From Robinsoniella peoriensis (GTDB lineage Bacteria; Bacillota; Clostridia; Lachnospirales; Lachnospiraceae), in contig NZ_JTGN01000003.1 of the NCBI RefSeq assembly GCF_000797495.1, positions 375,104-412,177 on the forward strand: DNA of 37,074 nt, given 5' to 3'. The translations under genes were made by a program, and so were the position numbers. Position 1 is the first letter of the stretch. The number at the start of each line of letters is the position of its first letter. This document shows, piece after piece, positions 1 through 6,891 of this stretch. The notes under the pieces were generated by a model. It did not search any database and had not been told where the DNA came from. It saw nothing but the letters and a program-made list of their open reading frames with translations.

Positions 1-378
1 ACCAAGAGCGGAACGGTGTGTCTGACCAAACCAGTGAAGAATACATTAAAAACGGTTAAGGTTCCGGATACGGTAAAGATCGGTAACTACAGATATAAAG
101 TAACCGAAATTGGCAAGAGTGCATTTAAGCGAAATAATAAGCTTAAAACAGTGAAGATCGGAAAAAATGTGAAAAAGATTGGAACAGCGGCATTTTATAA
201 CGATAAGGCACTGAAAACAATAACCGTATACTCCAAAGTGATTAAGAGTGTCGGTAAAAATGCATTGAAAGGTATTCATGCCAGAGCGGTCATCAAGGTA
301 CCGAAATCCAAACTGAAATCATACCAGAGCAGGTTTGCGAAAAAAGGTCAGAAGAGTACAGTAGTTATTAGAAAGTAA
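1..378 (+). CDS. 3' end of a secreted protein, BspA-like LRR tail (partial)
   Basis: The reading frame is open from base 1, so only the last 125 codons of a gene that starts left of the window are visible; an internal GTG at 16 is not a credible start. The protein end carries repeats of the BspA-like leucine-rich type (LRR_5), with motifs such as EIGKSAF and KIGTAAFY, followed by a lysine-rich, strongly basic end. It matches the C-terminus of the next gene over its whole visible length, with about 30 base differences in 378 by hand count. By analogy it is probably the tail of another large secreted enzyme or adhesin, and such tails are thought to mediate surface or substrate contact. The enzymatic part cannot be seen, so no function is assigned beyond the tail. 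Confidence 0.85.
   Translation, partial: TKSGTVCLTKPVKNTLKTVKVPDTVKIGNYRYKVTEIGKSAFKRNNKLKTVKIGKNVKKIGTAAFYNDKALKTITVYSKVIKSVGKNALKGIHARAVIKVPKSKLKSYQSRFAKKGQKSTVVIRK
1..378 (+). repeat. Copy 1 of a 378-bp coding repeat (copy 2 at 5057-5434)
   Basis: The first 378 bases align without gaps to 5057-5434, with roughly 30 substitutions (about 92 % identity), many of them synonymous. Both copies encode the LRR tail of a secreted protein and both run to the stop codon. A direct repeat of this size and identity could recombine and delete the intervening 5 kb gene. Confidence 0.9.
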
Positions 379-386
379 AGGAAGAT

Positions 387-415
387 GGAGCGTGTTGTAT
401 TTTACAGCACGCTCC
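387..415 (+). terminator. Hairpin after the first gene, possible terminator
   Basis: A 13-bp inverted repeat (387-399 with 403-415, one G-T pair) with a 3-nt loop begins 9 bases after the stop codon. It is very stable but is not followed by a clear T run, so it could be a terminator or an mRNA 3'-end protector. Confidence 0.55.
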
Positions 416-490
416 AGCGTATGTACAGTAATGAAGAATAATAGGTGGACAATACCAGCCTATTAGAATACAGAAAAGAGGAAAAAGATT

Positions 491-3400
491 ATGAAGCTAA
501 AGAAAATGGTGAGTTTGTTAATGTCGACAGTCGTACTGTTAACAACCCCTATACCTGCTGTTCAAGCGGCGGCACCAACAAACCCGGCTCCAACAAACCC
601 GGCTCCAACGAACCGGGTTCCGATAAACCTGGTACCAACAGAACCGGCAGCGGAAACAGCAAACTATGTCTGCACCTGGAACATCCAGGATTGGGTTGCT
701 TGGCATGAATCAAGCGACAAACGTGATGTTGTAGACCCGGAGCATCTGTTTAATGAAAAGACAGGATGGATCTCTACCATGTATCCGGAAAGCAGAGGAG
801 ATTTAATTTTCCTTCTGGATGATGGCTGGGATTTGCCTTACGGAACCAAGAAAAATGGATATAATAAAGAATATTTTGGATGCCAGGTTCTGCCGGATGA
901 TAAATTTCCAAAAGCGGAGTGGGGAAATACTCCCCAAGAAAAACTGAAGACTCTGAACGAAGAGATTAAGAGTTATGGCTGGAAGGGTACCGGTATCTGG
1001 ATATGTGCCCAGACAAGTTCTGCTTATAAAGAATATGCAGGAAAGGATGAGGAAGACTTCTGGCGCATGCGTCTTAGGTGGAGTAAATATGCAGGTATTT
1101 CTTACTGGAAAATTGACTGGGGTACCGAGCAGAAGAAGATAACATGGCGCCGTAAGATTTCTGAATGGGCGGAGGAAGAATACCCGGAACTTATTATTGA
1201 GCATGTTGTTGGCGGCCGTGGTAAGAATACAAATAATGAACGTATCGAGGAGGATCTTCTTGCTGACAATATAGAATTTGCAGCTTTTTCAGATGTATTC
1301 CGTACATATGATGTATTGGATAACCTTGCTACAGCAATTACCCTGGATCGAGTTGGTGAGCAGTTGATTGGCGGATACACAGAGACAGGTAATGCCATGG
1401 GACTTATGAATGCTGAGGATGAACTCTATATCTGCGCTTCCCTTGGTCTTAGTGCCGGTGTTATGCGTTTCACACCTTATCTGACAACAGATTCCAAAAA
1501 TTCCGGTGATGGGTATTTCGGTCTGGGAACAGAAAAAGATACCTATTTTGCCGGCGGCAAGAAATTTGTCGATACAAAGGCAACGAGAAACCGCTTGGAT
1601 GAAGTTGCCCGTACTGTACGTTGGCAGAGAATTGCACCGGCGTATACGGTAGGGGATTACGATACGGCTCTTTCCAATGCGTATCTGCAGGATGACTGGA
1701 CCTTTTCTTCAAGTGAACCTGCATGGGATGGAACAAAAAATATGTTGAGCCAGAAAGCACCTGCATTCATGGCAAGAGGAATTGATCTTCCTACGGTTAC
1801 AGTGGATAGTGGTGATGACATACCATTCCTGACGGCTAGCCGTAATCCGAATGGTGCAATTAGTATTGCTGCTTACGCAAGAACGCACACGAATACGGGA
1901 TACAAGCCGGTAAAATCAGCAAAAGTTACTCTGAATGCAGGGGATCTGACTGGAAAGATTGGGGTCTTTGGTTATTATGGAAGCCTGAGTCTAACATTCA
2001 ATCAGGATTTAAGCGGCAAAAAGATTTATGCACAGGATATGCTTGCTACCCAGGCGCAGGATATAACTTCTGAAGTACAGATTGACGGAAATACACTTAC
2101 AATTGACGGGAAGTTACTTGAAGAAATCGGACTTTCTGCAGCAACAGAAGGAGATTCTTCCGATCCGGGTCTTGTTCTGCAAATAGGTGAGGAAACTGAT
2201 TTCGCAGCTCCGGCTGAGACCAATGCCCGTATTGAAAGATGGGGCGTTAACAATGGATCTTTCGAGAATTTCCATTATGATGCCAATATGGGTCAGACTA
2301 TGGAGTCTGTAACTGCGGCAGACTGGCACCGTTCAAACAATACAAATGCTTCCTATATTAGTGAAGGTGGATATTCGGGAGCGTATTCCGGCATTCATAC
2401 TTCAAACAGTAACTATGAAGTATCTACTTATCAGCTAAATAAGAGTGTGGCAAATGGCGTATATAAGGCTTCCTGTTATGTCAAGGCATCAGAGCATTCA
2501 CGTACGGCGCCAGGCGGTAATCACAAGACGAGTGCCGGCTTCTATGTTTCCAATTATGGGGGCAGCGAATATGTTGATATCCAGAAGATGGGTGAATTAA
2601 ACGACTGGACTTATATCGAGATTCCGCAGTTTAACGTTACAAACGGACAGATCCAGGTGGAGTTTTACTCTTATGGAGCTACCGGCGAGTATTTGATGTT
2701 TGATGATGTGAGGGTTGACTATGTGGGTGAGATTTCGGAAGAGATTGACGCAAATGCTATTCTGGAATTTGATTTTTCGGAGTCAGCAACAGATGACAGC
2801 GGTACAACTGTAACTGGAACTGCTAATGGTGAAAAAGTAACTGCTACTGCTCAGAATGTAACCTTTATATCTGATGAAGATTCTAATGATATCGCAGTAT
2901 TTCCGGCAGATGGAGATAATGCAGCAACAGGTATCACTTATATTCCAGGTGATAATGGTGATAACGACCCGATGAGGGAACTTGAATCAGGCAGCGGTGC
3001 TACCATTGCAATGTGGATAAAAACTGGACAGGATACTTTCAGCAGCTCATTGTTCACTTATGGATCACGAAAAGATGCAGGTACAGGTGATCTTGGTGCA
3101 AGTCTTCAGATTTTAGGAAGAAATAATATAGACGGGGATACCGTATTTTACCGCAATGCATCCGGAAGCACCGGAGGACACAAGGTGGGAAAGGTAGGAA
3201 ATCCTTATGTGAAGGACACCTGGCAGTTGGTTACCTTCGTTGAAAATGGAGATGGTACCGGAACGCTTTATATTGATGGAGTGGAGCGCGGATCTTGTGG
3301 CTCCAGCGATAAAACGTTACTTGGTTTTGCCACAGACGGAAATACACCGGATAATTACTACTTTGGATTCCTGCCTAATGTGTCAAATACAGATACTCAT

Positions 3401-5434
3401 TTTGCAGGTGCTATGGACAGTATTACTGTTTATGACAAAGCTTTCTCAGAGGGTCAGGTACAGAGACTGTACAAAGAGAGATTTGAAGAGCAAAAAGAGA
3501 TTGTGCTGAATGCCGATGGAAACGGTGTAATTAGCGGTCAGGCAGCTTCCCACTTCACAGAGGGTCAGGGATATGTAGGCTGGATTGGCAAGAGCAGTGA
3601 TGCAATCGATGAAGAGGAGGGTACTGTTACCTTTAATTTTAATGCGAAAGAAGCTGCTGAGTGGAACATGGATATTTATTATCTCAGTAAGGCAAGCAGC
3701 AGTGGAGGAGTAGGTGCCAATATCCGTGATTTCGTTGTTAGTGTAAATAGTGACACGGCAAATGCACAGACAGTAACTTGTCCGGAGGGCGATAGCTGGG
3801 ATGACCCAAGTGCAGCTTCGGTAATCACAGTCGAAAAAGTATCCCTGAACAAGGGAAAAAATACATTGGTATTCGGAAATCCGAACGGTAATGCGCCATC
3901 CCTTGTCAAGGTCGTACTGAAAAGGGCAGATTACGCAGCGGCGGCGGAAGTAGAGGATTTGATTTTAAGTCAGCTTGGTACAGTAGATGATTTTGCGCAG
4001 CTTAGTATGGTTCAACAGATACGGGAGAAGTATGATGCTCTTACAGAAGAAGAGAAGAAGCTGGTTTCTGAGGAAGCATATAAGATGCTTCTCAGTGCAG
4101 AAGACTTTATGCAGGGATTCCTTGATCAGGAAGCTGCAGATGCAGTTGAGAAAGCAATAGTAGCGATCGGTGAAGAGATTACACTGGAGAAAGAGTCAGA
4201 GATTGTTGAGGTACGTGCTGCATATGAGGAACTGACCGATGTACAGAAGCTGCTGATTACACCAGAAACTCTGAAAAAGCTGACTGATGCCGAAGTAAAA
4301 CTGGAAGAGCTGAAGAATCAGGATACGAAAGTTGATAAGGCAATGCTGAATGAAGCAATCACAACAGCAGAAGTGTTAAAAGAAGCAGATTACACGGTAG
4401 ATAGCTGGAAAGCATTAGAAACAGCCGTGAAAGCAGCAAGAGAGGTAGCAGCAGATGAGAAGGCTACACAGCAGGAAGTGAATGATGCAACAGCAGCAAT
4501 TGAAGCAGCATTAGAAGCTCTTGTGGCAGCGAAGCCGGAAGTTGTAGTTGATAAGAAGGCGCTGAAAGATGCAATAGTGCAAGCCAATGCTATCTCTGCT
4601 GAGGCACTGAAACAGTATACAGATGAAAGTGTAAGAACCTTTAAAAATGCACTGGCAGCGGCAGTTGGACTGTCAGAAAAAGCCAGCCAGAAAGAAGTAG
4701 CTGCAGCAGCTGCGGCATTGCAGGCAGCAATGAAAGGCCTTGTTAAGAAACCAGTAACACCGCCGGTTGTACAGAAAGAAATATCAAAACTGACAATTGG
4801 CAGCATTAAGGCACAAACCCATACCGGATCTTCTTTAAAACCGATAATATCGATAAAAGATGGCAGTAAAGTACTGAAACAGGATGTGGATTACACGGTT
4901 TATTATAAGAATAACAAAAATCCAGGAACTGCTCAGATCATTATCACAGGAAAGGGTACTTATAAGGGAAGCTTGACGAAGACATTTGTGATACTGGCGA
5001 AAAAAGGAAGAACTTATACAGTAGGAAATTACAAATACAAAGTATTAAGTGCATCCACCAAGAGCGGAACGGTGAGCCTGACCAAACCAGTGAAGATTAC
5101 ATTAAAAACAGTCAAGGTTCCGGATTCGGTAAAGATCGGTAACTACAGATATAAAGTGACCGAAATTGGCAAGAGTGCATTTAAGGGCAATAAGAAACTT
5201 AAGACAGTGAAGATCGGAAAGAATGTGAAAAAGATTGGAACAGCAGCATTTTATAACGATAAGGCACTGAAAACAATAACCGTATATTCCAAAGTGATTA
5301 AGAGTGTCGGTAAAAATGCATTGAAAGGTATCCATGCCAGAGCAGTCATCAAGGTACCGAAATCTAAACTGAAATCATATCAGAGCAGATTTGCGAAAAA
5401 AGGACAAAAGGAAACCGTGATTATTAAAAAATAA
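491..5434 (+). CDS. Giant secreted clan GH-D-like glycoside hydrolase, multidomain
   Basis: A 1647-residue secreted protein. ATG 491 has a GAGGAA ribosome site 7 nt upstream. A Sec signal peptide (about residues 1-27, ending VQA) is followed by a Thr/Pro-rich linker (28-52). Residues 58-420 resemble the GH27/GH36 barrel: DDGW at 110-113, WKIDWG with the predicted nucleophile D209, and FRTYDV with a candidate acid/base D274. A beta-sandwich follows to about 575. Then come a CBM4/9-like module (577-745), a LamG-like jelly roll (755-995), another CBM-like module (1003-1146), helical FIVAR-type spacers (1150-1415), an Ig-like domain (1429-1500) and a basic BspA-like LRR tail (1510-1647). No LPXTG or S-layer motif was seen. 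It likely removes alpha-linked galactose or related sugars from host or plant glycans. Fold and clan are fairly sure; the exact family and substrate are not. Confidence 0.85.
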   Translation: MKLKKMVSLLMSTVVLLTTPIPAVQAAAPTNPAPTNPAPTNRVPINLVPTEPAAETANYVCTWNIQDWVAWHESSDKRDVVDPEHLFNEKTGWISTMYPESRGDLIFLLDDGWDLPYGTKKNGYNKEYFGCQVLPDDKFPKAEWGNTPQEKLKTLNEEIKSYGWKGTGIWICAQTSSAYKEYAGKDEEDFWRMRLRWSKYAGISYWKIDWGTEQKKITWRRKISEWAEEEYPELIIEHVVGGRGKNTNNERIEEDLLADNIEFAAFSDVFRTYDVLDNLATAITLDRVGEQLIGGYTETGNAMGLMNAEDELYICASLGLSAGVMRFTPYLTTDSKNSGDGYFGLGTEKDTYFAGGKKFVDTKATRNRLDEVARTVRWQRIAPAYTVGDYDTALSNAYLQDDWTFSSSEPAWDGTKNMLSQKAPAFMARGIDLPTVTVDSGDDIPFLTASRNPNGAISIAAYARTHTNTGYKPVKSAKVTLNAGDLTGKIGVFGYYGSLSLTFNQDLSGKKIYAQDMLATQAQDITSEVQIDGNTLTIDGKLLEEIGLSAATEGDSSDPGLVLQIGEETDFAAPAETNARIERWGVNNGSFENFHYDANMGQTMESVTAADWHRSNNTNASYISEGGYSGAYSGIHTSNSNYEVSTYQLNKSVANGVYKASCYVKASEHSRTAPGGNHKTSAGFYVSNYGGSEYVDIQKMGELNDWTYIEIPQFNVTNGQIQVEFYSYGATGEYLMFDDVRVDYVGEISEEIDANAILEFDFSESATDDSGTTVTGTANGEKVTATAQNVTFISDEDSNDIAVFPADGDNAATGITYIPGDNGDNDPMRELESGSGATIAMWIKTGQDTFSSSLFTYGSRKDAGTGDLGASLQILGRNNIDGDTVFYRNASGSTGGHKVGKVGNPYVKDTWQLVTFVENGDGTGTLYIDGVERGSCGSSDKTLLGFATDGNTPDNYYFGFLPNVSNTDTHFAGAMDSITVYDKAFSEGQVQRLYKERFEEQKEIVLNADGNGVISGQAASHFTEGQGYVGWIGKSSDAIDEEEGTVTFNFNAKEAAEWNMDIYYLSKASSSGGVGANIRDFVVSVNSDTANAQTVTCPEGDSWDDPSAASVITVEKVSLNKGKNTLVFGNPNGNAPSLVKVVLKRADYAAAAEVEDLILSQLGTVDDFAQLSMVQQIREKYDALTEEEKKLVSEEAYKMLLSAEDFMQGFLDQEAADAVEKAIVAIGEEITLEKESEIVEVRAAYEELTDVQKLLITPETLKKLTDAEVKLEELKNQDTKVDKAMLNEAITTAEVLKEADYTVDSWKALETAVKAAREVAADEKATQQEVNDATAAIEAALEALVAAKPEVVVDKKALKDAIVQANAISAEALKQYTDESVRTFKNALAAAVGLSEKASQKEVAAAAAALQAAMKGLVKKPVTPPVVQKEISKLTIGSIKAQTHTGSSLKPIISIKDGSKVLKQDVDYTVYYKNNKNPGTAQIIITGKGTYKGSLTKTFVILAKKGRTYTVGNYKYKVLSASTKSGTVSLTKPVKITLKTVKVPDSVKIGNYRYKVTEIGKSAFKGNKKLKTVKIGKNVKKIGTAAFYNDKALKTITVYSKVIKSVGKNALKGIHARAVIKVPKSKLKSYQSRFAKKGQKETVIIKK
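577..651 (+). repeat. Five 15-bp linker repeats
   Basis: Five consecutive 15-bp units (577, 592, 607, 622, 637) encode the linker after the signal peptide. Units 1 and 2 are identical; later ones diverge. In the frame used by the protein they read TNPAP and then degenerate (NRVPI, NLVPT). In the frame one base earlier all five read as variants of NKPGS, with many changes at third positions. Unit gain or loss would keep the frame. Confidence 0.85.
5057..5434 (+). repeat. Copy 2 of the 378-bp coding repeat
   Basis: Second copy of the C-terminal LRR coding repeat also found at 1-378; it ends exactly at the stop codon of the giant glycosidase. Confidence 0.9.
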
Positions 5435-5504
5435 AATGGTCTCTTTGATTCATAAAATTTGAGTGAAAAAAGACTGTAAATACTGATCTTAAATGATAAT
5501 AGCC

Positions 5505-5548
5505 GGGCTGGAGTCTCTCATAATGAGCTTCAGCCCTTGGTTTATTTA
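5505..5548 (+). terminator. Probable terminator after the giant glycosidase
   Basis: A 9-bp stem (5505-5513 with 5528-5536, one G-T pair) can be extended by an inner CTC/GAG pairing, and a T-rich stretch (TTGGTTTATTT) follows. It lies 70 bases after the stop codon. The T run is interrupted, so termination strength is uncertain. Confidence 0.5.
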
Positions 5549-5654
5549 AATACCTGATAGCATTGTAGATGGTGGATAAGCTTTGAATCCATGGTATAGT
5601 ATAAAGCAGCATTCATCTGACAAAAACAATACATACACTGGTTGGCTTGTACTT

Positions 5655-5732
5655 AATGAAACCAGAGAAGTAATTGCCGATTATTTGGGAGTTGCAAGGC
5701 CAGCGCTCTCAAGGGAACTTGGTCGTATGCAG
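5655..5732 (+). pseudogene. Remnant of a Crp/Fnr-family regulator HTH
   Basis: A short open frame here reads VIADYLGVARPALSRELGRM, which matches the C-terminal helix-turn-helix of Crp/Fnr regulators (family pattern: IADYLGV-R-SLSREL--M). Only about 26 residues of a normally 210-230 residue protein remain. The preceding residues do not look like the rest of the HTH domain and no cyclic-nucleotide-binding domain is present. The fragment runs into the 3' end of the opposite-strand LysR gene, so it seems to have been cut off there. It is read as the scar of a deleted regulator gene. Confidence 0.65.
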
Positions 5733-6629
5733 TTTCAAGTCCGTATCAAGATACAGCCGCAAAACCTCTAAAAACTTTTGTGATGGTTTAGAAAACAACT
5801 GATATTTCTTCCAGATAATGCTCAGTTCATTTTCCAGCTTGGGTGCAAGCGGGCGAAAGCAGAGATTGCTGTCTCCGGAGGTATTGATGATATGAGCTAA
5901 GCCAATAACATACCCAAGACCTTCTTCGACCAGCAAAGAAGCATTAAACATAAGGTTATAAGTTGCAGTGATGTTTAATTCGGATACTTCCCGATTTAGC
6001 CACCGGATAACATCTCCGCCTCTATTTTCCTGCTGGGATAGGATTAGAGGTTTGTTCCACAAATCCTCTGGCGTAATCAATTCTTTTTCTGCTAGAGGAG
6101 AATCCTTACGCATTAATACCCCCCATATGTCTGTATCTGACATTTTTAATGCGTTGTATTTAGTTAAATCCACCGTTCCAAATACAATGCCAAAGTCAAT
6201 TAGTCCTTTATCTAGTTGTTCCATGACAAAAGTGGCATTTCCACTGGAAATATGGTAATGGATTCCGGGATGAGACTCCTGAAGAGCCTTAGCGGCTTTG
6301 GCAATCAGACGCACGGCATCTGTTTCTCCCATCCCGATATAAACATCACCCAAGATAATATTGTCGGAAAGCGTGATTTCAGACTCTGTTTTCTTTACCA
6401 GTTCCAGTATCTCTTCTGCGCGTTTCCGCAAGATCATGCCTTCTTCCGTCAGGGTAACCTTCCGTGACCCCTTTGTCCCCCGTATCAGAAGCTGCTTGCC
6501 CAATTCCTCTTCCATATTTTTAATTTGTGTGGAAAGTGTGGGCTGGGAAAGATGCAGAGACTCTGCAGCCCGTACAATGCTCTGCTCTCTTGCTATTGCC
6601 AGAAAATATTGAAGTACTCTTAATTCCAT
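5709..6629 (-). CDS. LysR-family transcriptional regulator
   Basis: A 306-residue protein of normal LysR length. The winged helix-turn-helix lies at about residues 3-60 (RAAESLHLSQPTLSTQIKNM is typical), followed by a linker helix and a LysR substrate-binding domain to about 290. The start ATG at 6629 has an AAGGAGA site on the minus strand, and both sit inside a perfect inverted repeat. The gene is divergent from the histidine-kinase operon at 6.8 kb, and its 3' end overlaps the Crp-like scrap. LysR proteins usually bind a small ligand and act on a divergent or own promoter, but the region to the right shows no metabolic gene that reveals the ligand. Confidence 0.92.
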   Translation of the reverse strand: MELRVLQYFLAIAREQSIVRAAESLHLSQPTLSTQIKNMEEELGKQLLIRGTKGSRKVTLTEEGMILRKRAEEILELVKKTESEITLSDNIILGDVYIGMGETDAVRLIAKAAKALQESHPGIHYHISSGNATFVMEQLDKGLIDFGIVFGTVDLTKYNALKMSDTDIWGVLMRKDSPLAEKELITPEDLWNKPLILSQQENRGGDVIRWLNREVSELNITATYNLMFNASLLVEEGLGYVIGLAHIINTSGDSNLCFRPLAPKLENELSIIWKKYQLFSKPSQKFLEVLRLYLDTDLKLHTTKFP

Positions 6630-6662
6630 TAGTAAATCTCCTTTGCAATAAGATTTACTAAT
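6628..6662 (-). promoter_or_regulatory. Perfect 11-bp inverted repeat over the LysR start region
   Basis: ATTAGTAAATC (6628-6638) and GATTTACTAAT (6652-6662) are perfect inverted repeats 13 nt apart. In the LysR mRNA they would form a hairpin placing most of the Shine-Dalgarno AAGGA in the loop and the AU of the start codon in the stem. As DNA it could equally be an autoregulatory operator. Confidence 0.75.
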
Positions 6663-6691
6663 ACTTTAACATGAAAATGTATAGGTTTCAA
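6663..6691 (-). promoter_or_regulatory. Candidate promoter of the LysR gene
   Basis: On the minus strand, TTGAAA (6686-6691) and TAAAGT (6663-6668) are spaced 17 bp and lead into the LysR start. The minus 10 matches the consensus at 4 of 6 positions. Confidence 0.45.
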
Positions 6692-6717
6692 CTATGATAA
6701 TGAATATGATATAAGTA

Positions 6718-6747
6718 TTGGCTATTATTATTCGCTCGGACTATACT
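6718..6747 (+). promoter_or_regulatory. Candidate promoter of the two-component operon
   Basis: TTGGCT (6718-6723) and TATACT (6742-6747), spaced 18 bp, lie about 50 bp upstream of the leader ORF and on the other strand from the LysR promoter. Confidence 0.5.
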
Positions 6748-6794
6748 GTAATTGAAAACAGAAGTCGTTTTAAGTGAAAATAAGGAGGCGGAAA

Positions 6795-6887
6795 ATGAAA
6801 GAATTCAAGAACCTGACCTTTGACGCAGAACGGTCAGGTAAAAATAAAATACCGGATACCTGGTTCAGTAACGATAAAGGAGAGTAA
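6795..6887 (+). CDS. 30-codon leader ORF, possible DUF3737 N-terminal remnant
   Basis: ATG 6795 is preceded by an excellent AAGGAGG site with 6-nt spacing and opens a 30-codon frame ending with TAA at 6885. The first residues, MKEFKNLTFDAER, resemble the start of DUF3737 proteins such as the one at 26.7 kb (MKEIRREFLTGER). The rest (SGKNKIPDTWFSN...) does not match that family by eye. The stop falls inside the ribosome-binding region of the kinase gene that follows, so its translation could be coupled to the kinase. It may be a leader peptide made from the start of a deleted DUF3737 gene; that origin is inference. Confidence 0.55.
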   Translation: MKEFKNLTFDAERSGKNKIPDTWFSNDKGE

Positions 6888-6891
6888 GATA

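Noticed and set aside
445..708. Overlapping 87-codon ORF with NKPGS repeats
   Set aside because: Overlaps the signal peptide and linker of the giant glycosidase in another frame and has no ribosome site or catalytic domain; kept only as evidence for a frame shift in the linker.
4390..4806. 138-codon minus-strand ORF rich in Ala and Ser
   Set aside because: Antisense shadow of the Ala/Glu-rich FIVAR coding region, with no ribosome site.
4800..5040. Sortase signal or S-layer domain in the giant glycosidase
   Set aside because: No LPXTG-like motif with a hydrophobic tail is present; the end is a basic LRR region.
6820..6891. Upstream TTG start for the histidine kinase
   Set aside because: No ribosome site and it would overlap the leader ORF; TTG 6892 has AAGGAGAG at proper spacing.
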